Positions 1 through 6,988 of a DNA stretch of 9,317 nt are shown here, in pieces. Origin of the DNA: Deferribacter abyssi (lineage in GTDB: Bacteria; Chrysiogenota; Deferribacteres; Deferribacterales; Deferribacteraceae). The notes under the pieces are model-generated. The model did not search any database and was not told the DNA's origin. It worked only from the letters and a program-made list of their open reading frames with translations. How positions within the stretch are numbered: the stretch's first letter is position 1; every line of letters starts with the position of its first letter. Where the stretch lies: positions 1 to 9,317 of the forward strand of contig NZ_JAQNCS010000030.1 in NCBI RefSeq assembly GCF_049472655.1. The letters are read 5' to 3'. Position numbers and translations under genes: made by a program.

Positions 1-233
1 TTTATAAACTCTCCATCTACTTTCATAGACAATATTCTTGAATAGGATATATCCCTTTTACTTAAAGAAATTCTAATAAAATGATTTAAAAAAGCAAATT
101 TTAACGCTTCAAAATTAAATTCACCCAATTTTACAAAAGTTTTCCTATCTTTATTTACTATATCCTCTATACTTTTTGCGTCACAAAATGAAACATAAGC
201 TGGTAACCTATTTTTATATTTATCTTTTTTTAT
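1..233 (-). pseudogene. Continuation of the TrlF-like gene in the -1 frame, running off the window
   Basis: Reading the minus strand from 233 downwards gives 77 uninterrupted residues to the window edge, including RLPAYVSFCDAKSIEDI and GEFNFEALKFAFLNHFIRIS. These match the expected continuation of a TrlF-like PHP protein: the segment with CDAKS sits where relatives have an SDAHS-type motif, and FEALKFAFLNHFIRIS corresponds to the conserved F-E-[AG]-L-k-x-A-L-x-D-P-x-x-R-[IV] stretch that precedes the ATPase domain. The Walker A motif would be expected shortly beyond position 1. This part has no good start codon of its own near the join and its frame is exactly -1 relative to the upstream part, so it is the same gene split by a single-base change or by programmed slippage. 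It is partial, because the gene continues outside the window. Confidence 0.65.
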
Positions 234-239
234 TTTTTT
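225..239 (-). other. Paired A7 tracts with an in-frame A AAA AAA slippery heptamer at the TrlF frame break
   Basis: On the minus strand the sequence reads GAA ATA AAA AAA TAA AAA AAA G. The first A7 (239-233) is phased as A AAA AAA in the upstream frame, immediately before the TAA stop. Slipping back by one base at this point reads ATA AAA AAA GAT and enters the long open continuation frame. One missing A in the tract would give the same picture. The sequence alone cannot distinguish programmed -1 frameshifting, phase variation by tract-length change, a fixed mutation, or a homopolymer sequencing error. Confidence 0.6.
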
Positions 240-793
240 ATTTCATTTTCAAATTTTTTTATATTACCTTTACTTGCATCTTGAAGTGCTAAAATTTTAT
301 TTCTAAAAAAATCTTGCTCAATCCAATATTGATAATTAGCTGGTTTTAATTCTTTAAACAACCCTTTACTATTTTCTACATGAGCTAAAATCAAAATATA
401 CTCTTTTTTCTCTTGATCTAAAAATGAAATTACTTCATCTAAACTTTTGCTTTTTCTTCCAAATCCATAACAGTTACTTATAAAGTACTCTAAATAATCA
501 ACTTCATTTTCATAAAATATAAAAAGAGCATGAAGACCGCTTCTACCATCTCTTACTTCAAGTTCTACCCCTGGAAGTAACCAAATATTTTTTTCTTTTG
601 CTAAACTATTTAATTGTAAAAATTCTTTCTTATTAAATTTATGATTTGTAATAGTAGCTATTTTAATATCTGCCTTATCTAATGCATTTATATAATCCTC
701 TTCAAAACTATTTCTATTATATTTAAACTCACTATCACTAACCGTATGTAAATGCAAATCTACTCTTAGCCATTCATTGCCATTTGTAAACAT
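230..793 (-). CDS. TrlF-like protein, N-terminal PHP-domain part (frame interrupted)
   Basis: This 187-residue frame is the N-terminal PHP (polymerase and histidinol phosphatase) domain of a TrlF-like protein. Visible metal-site motifs are DLHLHT (residues 12-17), ITNH (48-51, where PHP proteins usually have a D before the H), PGVELEV (74-80), a His at 88 and LAHVE (136-140). PHP domains are metal-dependent phosphoesterases or nucleases; in the TrlF family the domain is followed by a large SMC-like ATPase, and such proteins are suspected defence factors. The frame stops at 230-232, directly after an A7 run, while the family sequence continues in the -1 frame down to position 1. The ATG at 793 has a good ribosome site (AAAGG, 7 nt upstream). 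It starts 18 bp after the GT4 gene and is probably in the same transcript. Domain assignment is fairly sure; whether a functional full-length protein is made is not known. Confidence 0.7.
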   Translation of the reverse strand: MFTNGNEWLRVDLHLHTVSDSEFKYNRNSFEEDYINALDKADIKIATITNHKFNKKEFLQLNSLAKEKNIWLLPGVELEVRDGRSGLHALFIFYENEVDYLEYFISNCYGFGRKSKSLDEVISFLDQEKKEYILILAHVENSKGLFKELKPANYQYWIEQDFFRNKILALQDASKGNIKKFENEIKK

Positions 794-811
794 TATATTA
801 CCTTTAATCTA

Positions 812-1891
812 TCATATTAATTTTTTATACTCTTTTACAATCATATTCCAATTATACTTTTCTTTTATCAATTCAAATCCTTTCTCTTTAAAATCTAATC
901 TATTGGTAATTATATCAAAAATAGCTTCTTTTAATTCTTTTACATCATAGTTTATTATTTTAGCAGCATTATTTTTCACTAACTCTTCATATAAACCAAC
1001 CTTATTTGTCGTAATCATATTAACTTTACATGCCATAGCTTCAAGCATAGATATGCTTAAACCTTCAGTTTGTGAAGGCTGTAAATATATATCACATTGC
1101 TTTAAATAGCAATATTTTTCATCACCTTCAATATGACCTATGAATTTTATACATTTATCACTTTTTTTTTGTAAATATTTAATATATTGCATATCCCCAT
1201 TTCCAGCGATAACAACCTCTATTTTATTTTTCATATTGTCATCTAATATATTTATTGCATCGACCAATAATTCTATTCCTTTAATAGGATGTATTCTACC
1301 AAGGAAAAATAATGATATTTTATTGTAAGCAAAATATTTTTTATTACATTTGATACTGCCAATATATTCTACATCTACACCATTTGGTATAACAATACTA
1401 TTTTTACTAAAAATTGAATTTTCTTTCTCCTTTTGAGAATTAAAAATTATTTTATTAGCAAATTTTATAATTATTAAACCTATAGTATATAAAAAGATTT
1501 TTCTAATAATATTTTTAAAAATATTAGAGCTATTTATGCTATCTTTATCTAACATTCCATGAGGCAATAAAAGTATTTTTTTATTAAAAATCTTCCCAAT
1601 TATACTTCCCCATAAACTTGTAAAACTGTATATCCCATGAATAAAAATAATATCACAATTTTTTATATATTTAATCGAATTAAACATAAAATCAAAAGAA
1701 AACCAAAAATATTTTGTAGTTAATTTAAAACACTTAATATTATTATCATTTTTATTTTTATTACATAACGTTAAAATCTGACTATTAAAATTATTTTTAT
1801 TAAAAAACTTATTTAAACTTTTAACTACATAAGGAGGGCCTCCATATTTAGAAGTAATGTAAGGAATGATATGTAATATTTTATATTGCAT
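812..1891 (-). CDS. Glycosyltransferase, GT4 family (GT-B fold)
   Basis: A 359-residue cytoplasmic GT-B glycosyltransferase that should transfer a sugar from a nucleotide donor to a lipid-linked or growing glycan. The N-terminal acceptor domain shows the Gly-Gly loop (GGPPYVV, residues 17-23) and LLLPHGML (107-114). The linker carries IPNGVDVEYI (168-177). The C-terminal donor domain has FLGRIHPIKGI (196-206) and the family E-x7-E motif, EGLSISMLE, with Glu at 276 and 284. Length is normal for the family. The ATG at 1891 follows a GAGGG ribosome site at 6 nt and overlaps the end of the upstream CgeB-like gene by 11 bp, so translation is probably coupled. It is extremely rich in Lys, Asn and Ile, visibly more so than asnB or the IS. 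An A9 run lies inside it at 1162-1170. Donor and linkage cannot be told. Confidence 0.9.
   Translation of the reverse strand: MQYKILHIIPYITSKYGGPPYVVKSLNKFFNKNNFNSQILTLCNKNKNDNNIKCFKLTTKYFWFSFDFMFNSIKYIKNCDIIFIHGIYSFTSLWGSIIGKIFNKKILLLPHGMLDKDSINSSNIFKNIIRKIFLYTIGLIIIKFANKIIFNSQKEKENSIFSKNSIVIPNGVDVEYIGSIKCNKKYFAYNKISLFFLGRIHPIKGIELLVDAINILDDNMKNKIEVVIAGNGDMQYIKYLQKKSDKCIKFIGHIEGDEKYCYLKQCDIYLQPSQTEGLSISMLEAMACKVNMITTNKVGLYEELVKNNAAKIINYDVKELKEAIFDIITNRLDFKEKGFELIKEKYNWNMIVKEYKKLI
1162..1170 (-). repeat. A9 homopolymer tract inside the GT4 gene
   Basis: Nine consecutive A residues on the coding strand (CAA AAA AAA AGT, residues 241-244, QKKS). A gain or loss of one base here would truncate the donor-binding domain before the E-x7-E motif. 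The frame is intact in this copy. Confidence 0.5.
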
Positions 1892-2957
1892 TATATACCC
1901 TCATTATTTCCTTACATCTATCAATAGCCTCATGACCATCTTTCATTAGTCTTTTATATCCATTTTCTCCTATTATTTTTATTTTATCTATATTATTTAA
2001 ATAATATTGTACTTTTTGCAATAATTCTTCTTTATTCCTAAAATATTCTGCTTCTTTTCCTTCTTCAAAAAGATTTTTTGCTAAATCATCTGTATATTCA
2101 CTTAACATCATAGTTTTAGTAGCAGGTATTTCAAAGCACCTTCTAGTATATGTGTCATTATTTAGTTTTGATAAAAAAACAAGAGCTATTTTTGCACTAT
2201 TAATAGCTAAATTATAGTCTTTTGATAAATAAGTAATTTTATTCATTTTCATTTTTGATAAAAAATATTTATAATACTTTGAGTTTTCCCATAAAGTGCC
2301 ATATATTTTTAAATCTATACCCTTATCCATTAATAACTTCAAATATTCATCTCTTCCATCATTCTCCCAATGACCAACAAATATTACATCGCATTTATAT
2401 CTATAATCTTTTATATTTGGAATATAAAAATTTTTTTCTTTAATATAATAAGCTCTTAATAAATTTACATTTTTATATCCTAATTTCTCTAAATCATCAA
2501 TATTTTTTTTTCTATAAACAAAAATATAATCATACAAATTTAAAGATTTGAAATAGTTTCTCCATTTATATTTTGGTTGTTTCAAAGAAAAAGGGTCATC
2601 ATTATTATAATCAAATACTTTTACACCTAACTTTTTTAATTTTTTAATAGTTATAGGCCAAATATGATTGTTTCTATAGATAAATACTAAATCTATTTTA
2701 TATTTATTTACAAAATTTATAATATCTCTGTTTATTTTATATATAACTGGTCCTATACTATATTTTTTTTGAAATTTATAATAAGCTTTTTTAATATAAT
2801 TATTATCAACCTTTAACACTTTATCATATGGATAATCCTTAAAATAAGTATGTAAATACATTCCATATACTTCGTATCCTAATTCTCTAAACCTTTTTTC
2901 AAAAATTTTTCCATAAATATCTTTATGGCCTTCTTCTACAATTAAAACTCTTACCAA
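1881..2957 (-). CDS. CgeB-type glycosyltransferase (Glyco_trans_1_2 domain)
   Basis: A 358-residue protein of the CgeB-like glycosyltransferase group, in which a poorly conserved N-terminal domain is followed by a Glyco_trans_1_2 donor-binding domain. Characteristic stretches are FDYNNDDPFS (115-124), VIFVGHWENDGRDEYL (191-206) and YTRRCFEIPATKTMMLSEYTDDL (270-292). The last corresponds to the family's R-x-F-E-x-P-A-x-G-x-x-x-L-S-E signature, here with Lys in place of the usual Gly. It probably adds one sugar of the repeat unit in the cytoplasm. The start is TTG at 2957, chosen because AAGGA (2968-2964) lies 6 nt upstream, the frame aligns from residue 1 with the typical opening, and the next ATG is 33 codons in. 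It overlaps the sulfotransferase stop by 7 bp. Long A runs lie inside it at 2503-2511 (A9) and 2763-2770 (A8). Confidence 0.85.
   Translation of the reverse strand: MVRVLIVEEGHKDIYGKIFEKRFRELGYEVYGMYLHTYFKDYPYDKVLKVDNNYIKKAYYKFQKKYSIGPVIYKINRDIINFVNKYKIDLVFIYRNNHIWPITIKKLKKLGVKVFDYNNDDPFSLKQPKYKWRNYFKSLNLYDYIFVYRKKNIDDLEKLGYKNVNLLRAYYIKEKNFYIPNIKDYRYKCDVIFVGHWENDGRDEYLKLLMDKGIDLKIYGTLWENSKYYKYFLSKMKMNKITYLSKDYNLAINSAKIALVFLSKLNNDTYTRRCFEIPATKTMMLSEYTDDLAKNLFEEGKEAEYFRNKEELLQKVQYYLNNIDKIKIIGENGYKRLMKDGHEAIDRCKEIMRVYNAI
2503..2511 (-). repeat. A9 homopolymer tract inside the CgeB-like gene
   Basis: Nine consecutive A residues on the coding strand (AGA AAA AAA AAT, residues 149-152, RKKN). A one-base change would remove the C-terminal donor domain. 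The frame is intact here. Confidence 0.5.
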
Positions 2958-3730
2958 TTAAGATCCTTCTCATAACCTAACTTTATCAATTCTTTTCCAG
3001 CATATTGTTTAAAAACTTTTTTTGATTCTTCATTGAAATAATTTTTCCAATCCCCAACTATCCCTTTTCTCAAAAAACTGTTTTTATTTTCTTCTCCCTC
3101 TTTTCTTCCAGATAACTTTTTAAATGAATATCTATCTACAATTATTTCAGCCTCCTCCTTAGATAAATTCTGACCTAATAAACTACTAACTTTTATTAAT
3201 TCATCAACAGGATTTTTTCTAAATTTTTCATAACTTGTAAGTATTATATTTTCTTGCTTTATCCAACTATTAACAAATTCACTCCAAGTGAAATGGTGAT
3301 ATTTAGTATTATTGACATATTCTATAAACTTTGGAAGATTTTCTGCAACATTCTCATAATCTTCCACTTTAAAATATTTTCTATGTTTATCAACAAGAGA
3401 TTTGTTTTTTTCATTATATATAAGATAATGAAAATATTGAGAAACTACAATATCTCTACCATCCCTAAAAACAATGATTGGTTTTTTTATATTCCAAGTT
3501 AATTTATAATGCCCATGAAGTAGCTGCTTTTTTCTAAATAAAGGCAATCTATTTCTAGGAAAAGGTATCTTTAAAGCATCAGAAATCATTTGTCCAATCC
3601 AAGTACCTCCAGATTTAGGATATTCAGTTAACACTATACTATCGTTTGGTAAAACCCTATGAACTAAACACCATCTTAATAATCCATTTAATTTAAACCA
3701 CCACCAACTTTCAATTTGATATTCAATCAT
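2951..3730 (-). CDS. PAPS-dependent sulfotransferase (Sulfotransfer_1 family)
   Basis: A 259-residue soluble sulfotransferase expected to move sulfate from 3'-phosphoadenosine-5'-phosphosulfate to an acceptor hydroxyl or amine, here most likely a sugar of the polysaccharide made by the neighbouring genes. All the co-substrate motifs are present: the 5'-phosphosulfate loop TEYPKSGGTWIGQM (35-48), the 3'-phosphate site VFRDGRDIVVSQYFH (87-101) with Arg89 and Ser97, and the C-terminal RKGIVGDWKNYF (221-232), which matches the RKG-x-x-GDWK-N-x-F signature of cytosolic-type sulfotransferases. A His pair in LLHGHYKL (70-77) lies where the catalytic base is expected. There is no signal peptide or membrane segment. 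The ATG at 3730 has AGGAAAGG upstream and overlaps the polymerase gene by 8 bp. Acceptor and position of sulfation are unknown. Confidence 0.9.
   Translation of the reverse strand: MIEYQIESWWWFKLNGLLRWCLVHRVLPNDSIVLTEYPKSGGTWIGQMISDALKIPFPRNRLPLFRKKQLLHGHYKLTWNIKKPIIVFRDGRDIVVSQYFHYLIYNEKNKSLVDKHRKYFKVEDYENVAENLPKFIEYVNNTKYHHFTWSEFVNSWIKQENIILTSYEKFRKNPVDELIKVSSLLGQNLSKEEAEIIVDRYSFKKLSGRKEGEENKNSFLRKGIVGDWKNYFNEESKKVFKQYAGKELIKLGYEKDLNW
2958..2968 (-). promoter_or_regulatory. Ribosome binding site that decides the TTG start of the CgeB-like gene
   Basis: AAGGA at 2968-2964 lies 6 nt before the TTG at 2957-2955, inside the last codons of the sulfotransferase gene (its stop is 2953-2951). No ATG or GTG in this frame lies as close to a ribosome site, and the protein alignment begins naturally at this TTG. 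Confidence 0.65.
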
Positions 3731-5165
3731 TTAAAACTACCTTTCCTATAAATTTTTTATTTTTACTAATAGCAATAAGAATATAAAAAATAAACAGCAA
3801 TGTAAAACCTGTCACTATAGATTTATAAAAAGTAAATGTTTGATATAAAACACCTCTCATAAACCCAGATAAAAATGAAAACAATAAAATAGCATGAACT
3901 ATTGAATACCTGTTAATAACAAATAATCTATATGAATAACCAAGTAAAAAAGATACTACAAATGGTACAATAAACAACCCAATTACTCCAAAATTTAAAT
4001 ATGCTTCTGCTAATTCAAAAAATCCACCACCACTTGTAAAACCATTATTAACAAATATCCAAGCCAAGTCTTGAGGTCTATCTGGATATAAAAATTTTGG
4101 TGGAGTTCTTAAAATATAATCAAAGTAACTACTTCCATAATAAAAATCAATAATATGATGTTTTAACATATAAATAATTCCAGAGAAAGTAGTGGCAATG
4201 TCGTTTATAGTTCCCTGATAAAACATTATTCCACTTTTTGACCCAAAAAATATAGAAGAAAATCCATTCATAATTAAGTCAATCAATTGAGAAAAAGTCA
4301 TAAATTGCAAAGCACTTCTAATGATACCCACAATTTGCAATATAATAAATAAAAATACTCCCAGCAAAAAAACTTTCCAGGTTAATTTTAATGACTTGTT
4401 AGTATAAATATAATATAAAACAATTGCGCCAAATACTCCATTTAAAGCATCCATTCTAACACCATGCAAAATTTCAGAATATACATAGAGAAAAATACCT
4501 GAAAATATTAAAAAAAAACTATATCTTTTAATATTCCATCCATAAAAATTTTTAAATTTAAAATATAAAAATATTAATGAATAAAATAAAATATTTGAAA
4601 TAGAGTTTAGATTATTTACTGGCATTTTAACACCTGCATTGCTTCCATAAGCTGCAATATATATTGGTTGTTTTTGTAGAGAAATTAAAAAAGATACACT
4701 TAATAAAAGAAAAAACACTATATAGAAAAAACTTTTATTTTCAAAAATCATTTTGTTTTTGTTTTCTATTTTGTATTTTTTAGCTATTAAAAATCCTATC
4801 TCGCTTCCAAACAGAGCTATATTTGTTAACAAAAACATTAAACTTGCAATTTCTATTGTTTGACTTTCAGGCATATGAAACCCAAACAAAGCATCATCAC
4901 TTATTAATTTAGCTCCTAAAGCAATAAAGCCTATAACCCCAAGGAAAAAAGTTCTAATAAAATATATAATATTTTCACTATTTTTCAATAAGATTAAAAT
5001 AAATATAGCCAAAGAAAAAAAGAAAAAAATGTAACCTACTTGATACTTATATATTGCAAATATAAAACTTATTAAAGCATTATAAAAAATTAATAAAATA
5101 TAAAAAATATTGATATTTATTTGACCCACTTTTCCCACCACATCTGAAATATTAAAATTAACCAT
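3723..5165 (-). CDS. wzy: O-antigen/capsule polymerase, Wzy-like integral membrane protein
   Basis: A 480-residue, strongly hydrophobic protein with about a dozen predicted membrane segments (for example around 18-38, 42-60, 70-86, 105-127, 145-163, 189-203, 214-232, 241-255, 263-283, 392-412 and 420-466). Between them is a large hydrophilic loop (about 310-390) carrying PPKFLYPDRP (355-364) and TSGGGFFELAEAYLNFGVIG (377-396), the arrangement seen in oligosaccharide repeat-unit polymerases that join lipid-linked units at the periplasmic face. HGVRMDA (234-240) supplies a conserved-looking Arg. Wzy proteins diverge strongly, so the symbol rests on topology, loop motifs and context. The ATG at 5165 lacks a clear ribosome site and gives a 49-bp overlap with asnB. 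GTG at 5129, preceded by GGTGGGA, is a plausible alternative start with only a 13-bp overlap. Confidence 0.8.
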   Translation of the reverse strand: MVNFNISDVVGKVGQININIFYILLIFYNALISFIFAIYKYQVGYIFFFFSLAIFILILLKNSENIIYFIRTFFLGVIGFIALGAKLISDDALFGFHMPESQTIEIASLMFLLTNIALFGSEIGFLIAKKYKIENKNKMIFENKSFFYIVFFLLLSVSFLISLQKQPIYIAAYGSNAGVKMPVNNLNSISNILFYSLIFLYFKFKNFYGWNIKRYSFFLIFSGIFLYVYSEILHGVRMDALNGVFGAIVLYYIYTNKSLKLTWKVFLLGVFLFIILQIVGIIRSALQFMTFSQLIDLIMNGFSSIFFGSKSGIMFYQGTINDIATTFSGIIYMLKHHIIDFYYGSSYFDYILRTPPKFLYPDRPQDLAWIFVNNGFTSGGGFFELAEAYLNFGVIGLFIVPFVVSFLLGYSYRLFVINRYSIVHAILLFSFLSGFMRGVLYQTFTFYKSIVTGFTLLFIFYILIAISKNKKFIGKVVLND

Positions 5166-6988
5166 AATTTATGAGGATTGCCATATCCATTATGATAACT
5201 TTGTTTCAGCATATCAATATATTTATAATTAAAAATTCCGCTTTCATTTATAGCTTTTTGACTTAAATATTCTTCAAAAAAGACTTTTAATTCATCTCTA
5301 AACCACTCAAAAAGAGGAATAGAAAATCCCATTTTTGGACGTTCCATTAGCTCTTTTGGTATATACTTATGAACTATCTCTTTTAAAATATATTTTGTTT
5401 GATTGCCTTTTTGCTTGTATTCAACAGGTAATTGAGCGACAAACTCTATAAGATTAAAATCTAGCATTGGTTCTCTGCCTTCTAAACTTACACTCATTGT
5501 AGCTCTATCAACCTTTGTTAAGATGTCATCATTTAGATAAGTTTTAAAACTGTATGACAACATATTATCAATACTATTTTCAAAAAAAGTTTCTTTTGAA
5601 CTTAATTTTAAATTCAACAGCTTTTCTATCTCTACATCATAAAAATATTTAGTGTTAGTTTCGTAAAATTTTGATGGAGAATTGCTATTTTTCAATAATT
5701 CACAAAACTTATAAAACTTTCCTTCTAAATTATATATTTTCAAATATTTTGATATTTGAAATGGATTAATTATCTTGTCTAAAACGTTTAATGAATTAAA
5801 CATACGAAATTTATGAAATTTATTATACAAATCATAAGTATTTTTATATGAAGGATATCCGCTAAAAAGTTCATCTCCACCATCTGCACTTAGACTTACT
5901 GTAACATATTGTTTTGCGAACTCAGAAACCATAATAGTAGGAATAGCACTACTGTCTCCAAAAGGTTCATCATATATTTCTGGCAGTCTTGGTAAAATTT
6001 TTAAAGCATCTTTTTGACTAAGATAGTGTTCATAATGATCAGTACCAAGATGTTGTGCTACTTGTTTAGCATATATTGCCTCATTATATTTTTCTTCTTT
6101 AAAACCAATAGTAAATGTTTTAATTTTTTGAGAACTATGCTTTTGTAAGATAGCAGCTACTGCACTACTATCATATCCTCCACTTAAAAACACCCCAACA
6201 GGAACATCTGAAATCATTCGATACTTAAAAGCTTTTATCAATAACTTTTCAACTTCTTCTTTTGCTTCATCAAAAGAGATGTTTAGCTTATTTTTTTGAT
6301 AAAAATCATCAATATCCCAATATTTTTCATTTTTTAATCTTCCACTCACAATTTTTAATGTCAAATAATACCCAGCTTCTAATTTATAAACATTTTGAAA
6401 TATGCTTAATGGTTGTGGTATATATCCAAATTGTAAGTATTTAACTAATGATTCTTGATTTATAGATTTTTTAAAATAAGGATTTTGATGAAAACTTTTT
6501 AACTCACTTGCAAACATAAAAAGTCCATCTTTATGATAATAGTAAAGTGGTTTTACTCCTGCTCTATCTCTTATTAAAATAATTTCATCTTTCTTTCTGT
6601 CAAAGATTGCAATAGCAAACATTCCATTAAATTTATGAACCGCATCAATTTTCCATTTATGATAAGCCTTTAAAATTACCTCTGTATCAGAATTTGATTC
6701 AAAACTATATCCATATTTTTCAAGCTCAACTCTAATCTCTTTAAAATTATAAACTTCTCCATTGTAAACTATCTCTAAGTTTTCAAATTTCATAGGTTGA
6801 CGACCATGTGAACTTAAATCTAAAATAGAAAGTCTTCTATGCCCTAGTCCAATATTACAATCACCTAATCTATAAAAACTATATCCACTATCATCTGGTC
6901 CTCGTTGATATAAAACATCTGTCATATTCTTTAAAATTTTATAATCACTTCTTTTATTAAAGTCTATAAAACCTACTATTCCGCACAT
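5117..6988 (-). CDS. asnB: Glutamine-dependent asparagine synthase family amidotransferase
   Basis: A 623-residue two-domain enzyme. The N-terminal class II glutaminase begins MCGIVGF, with Cys2 as the nucleophile after Met removal, and shows GHRRLSILD (49-57), NGEVYN (76-81) and SDTEV (100-104), which bind glutamine. The C-terminal ATP-pyrophosphatase/synthetase domain has LSGGYDSSA (268-276) and SADGGDELFSGY (367-378). Length and motifs are normal, and the MCG start is required for activity. The housekeeping reaction is aspartate + glutamine + ATP to asparagine. In polysaccharide loci, homologues are thought to amidate sugar carboxylates such as hexuronic or aminouronic acids, and the position between a GT2 and a polymerase suggests that role here. 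It overlaps the GT2 gene by 13 bp at its start. Function as an amidotransferase is sure; the true acceptor is inferred. Confidence 0.93.
   Translation of the reverse strand: MCGIVGFIDFNKRSDYKILKNMTDVLYQRGPDDSGYSFYRLGDCNIGLGHRRLSILDLSSHGRQPMKFENLEIVYNGEVYNFKEIRVELEKYGYSFESNSDTEVILKAYHKWKIDAVHKFNGMFAIAIFDRKKDEIILIRDRAGVKPLYYYHKDGLFMFASELKSFHQNPYFKKSINQESLVKYLQFGYIPQPLSIFQNVYKLEAGYYLTLKIVSGRLKNEKYWDIDDFYQKNKLNISFDEAKEEVEKLLIKAFKYRMISDVPVGVFLSGGYDSSAVAAILQKHSSQKIKTFTIGFKEEKYNEAIYAKQVAQHLGTDHYEHYLSQKDALKILPRLPEIYDEPFGDSSAIPTIMVSEFAKQYVTVSLSADGGDELFSGYPSYKNTYDLYNKFHKFRMFNSLNVLDKIINPFQISKYLKIYNLEGKFYKFCELLKNSNSPSKFYETNTKYFYDVEIEKLLNLKLSSKETFFENSIDNMLSYSFKTYLNDDILTKVDRATMSVSLEGREPMLDFNLIEFVAQLPVEYKQKGNQTKYILKEIVHKYIPKELMERPKMGFSIPLFEWFRDELKVFFEEYLSQKAINESGIFNYKYIDMLKQSYHNGYGNPHKLWLILIFQMWWEKWVK

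Noticed and set aside
794..811. Terminator between the GT4 and TrlF-like genes
   Set aside because: The 18-bp gap has no inverted repeat, and the T/A runs around it are typical of the base composition of the whole window.
1140..1328. Plus-strand open frame of 62 codons
   Set aside because: It lies wholly antisense to the well-supported GT4 gene, has no recognisable domain and no convincing ribosome site. The plus-strand frames at 2255-2443, 3254-3502 and 6262-6444 are rejected for the same reason.
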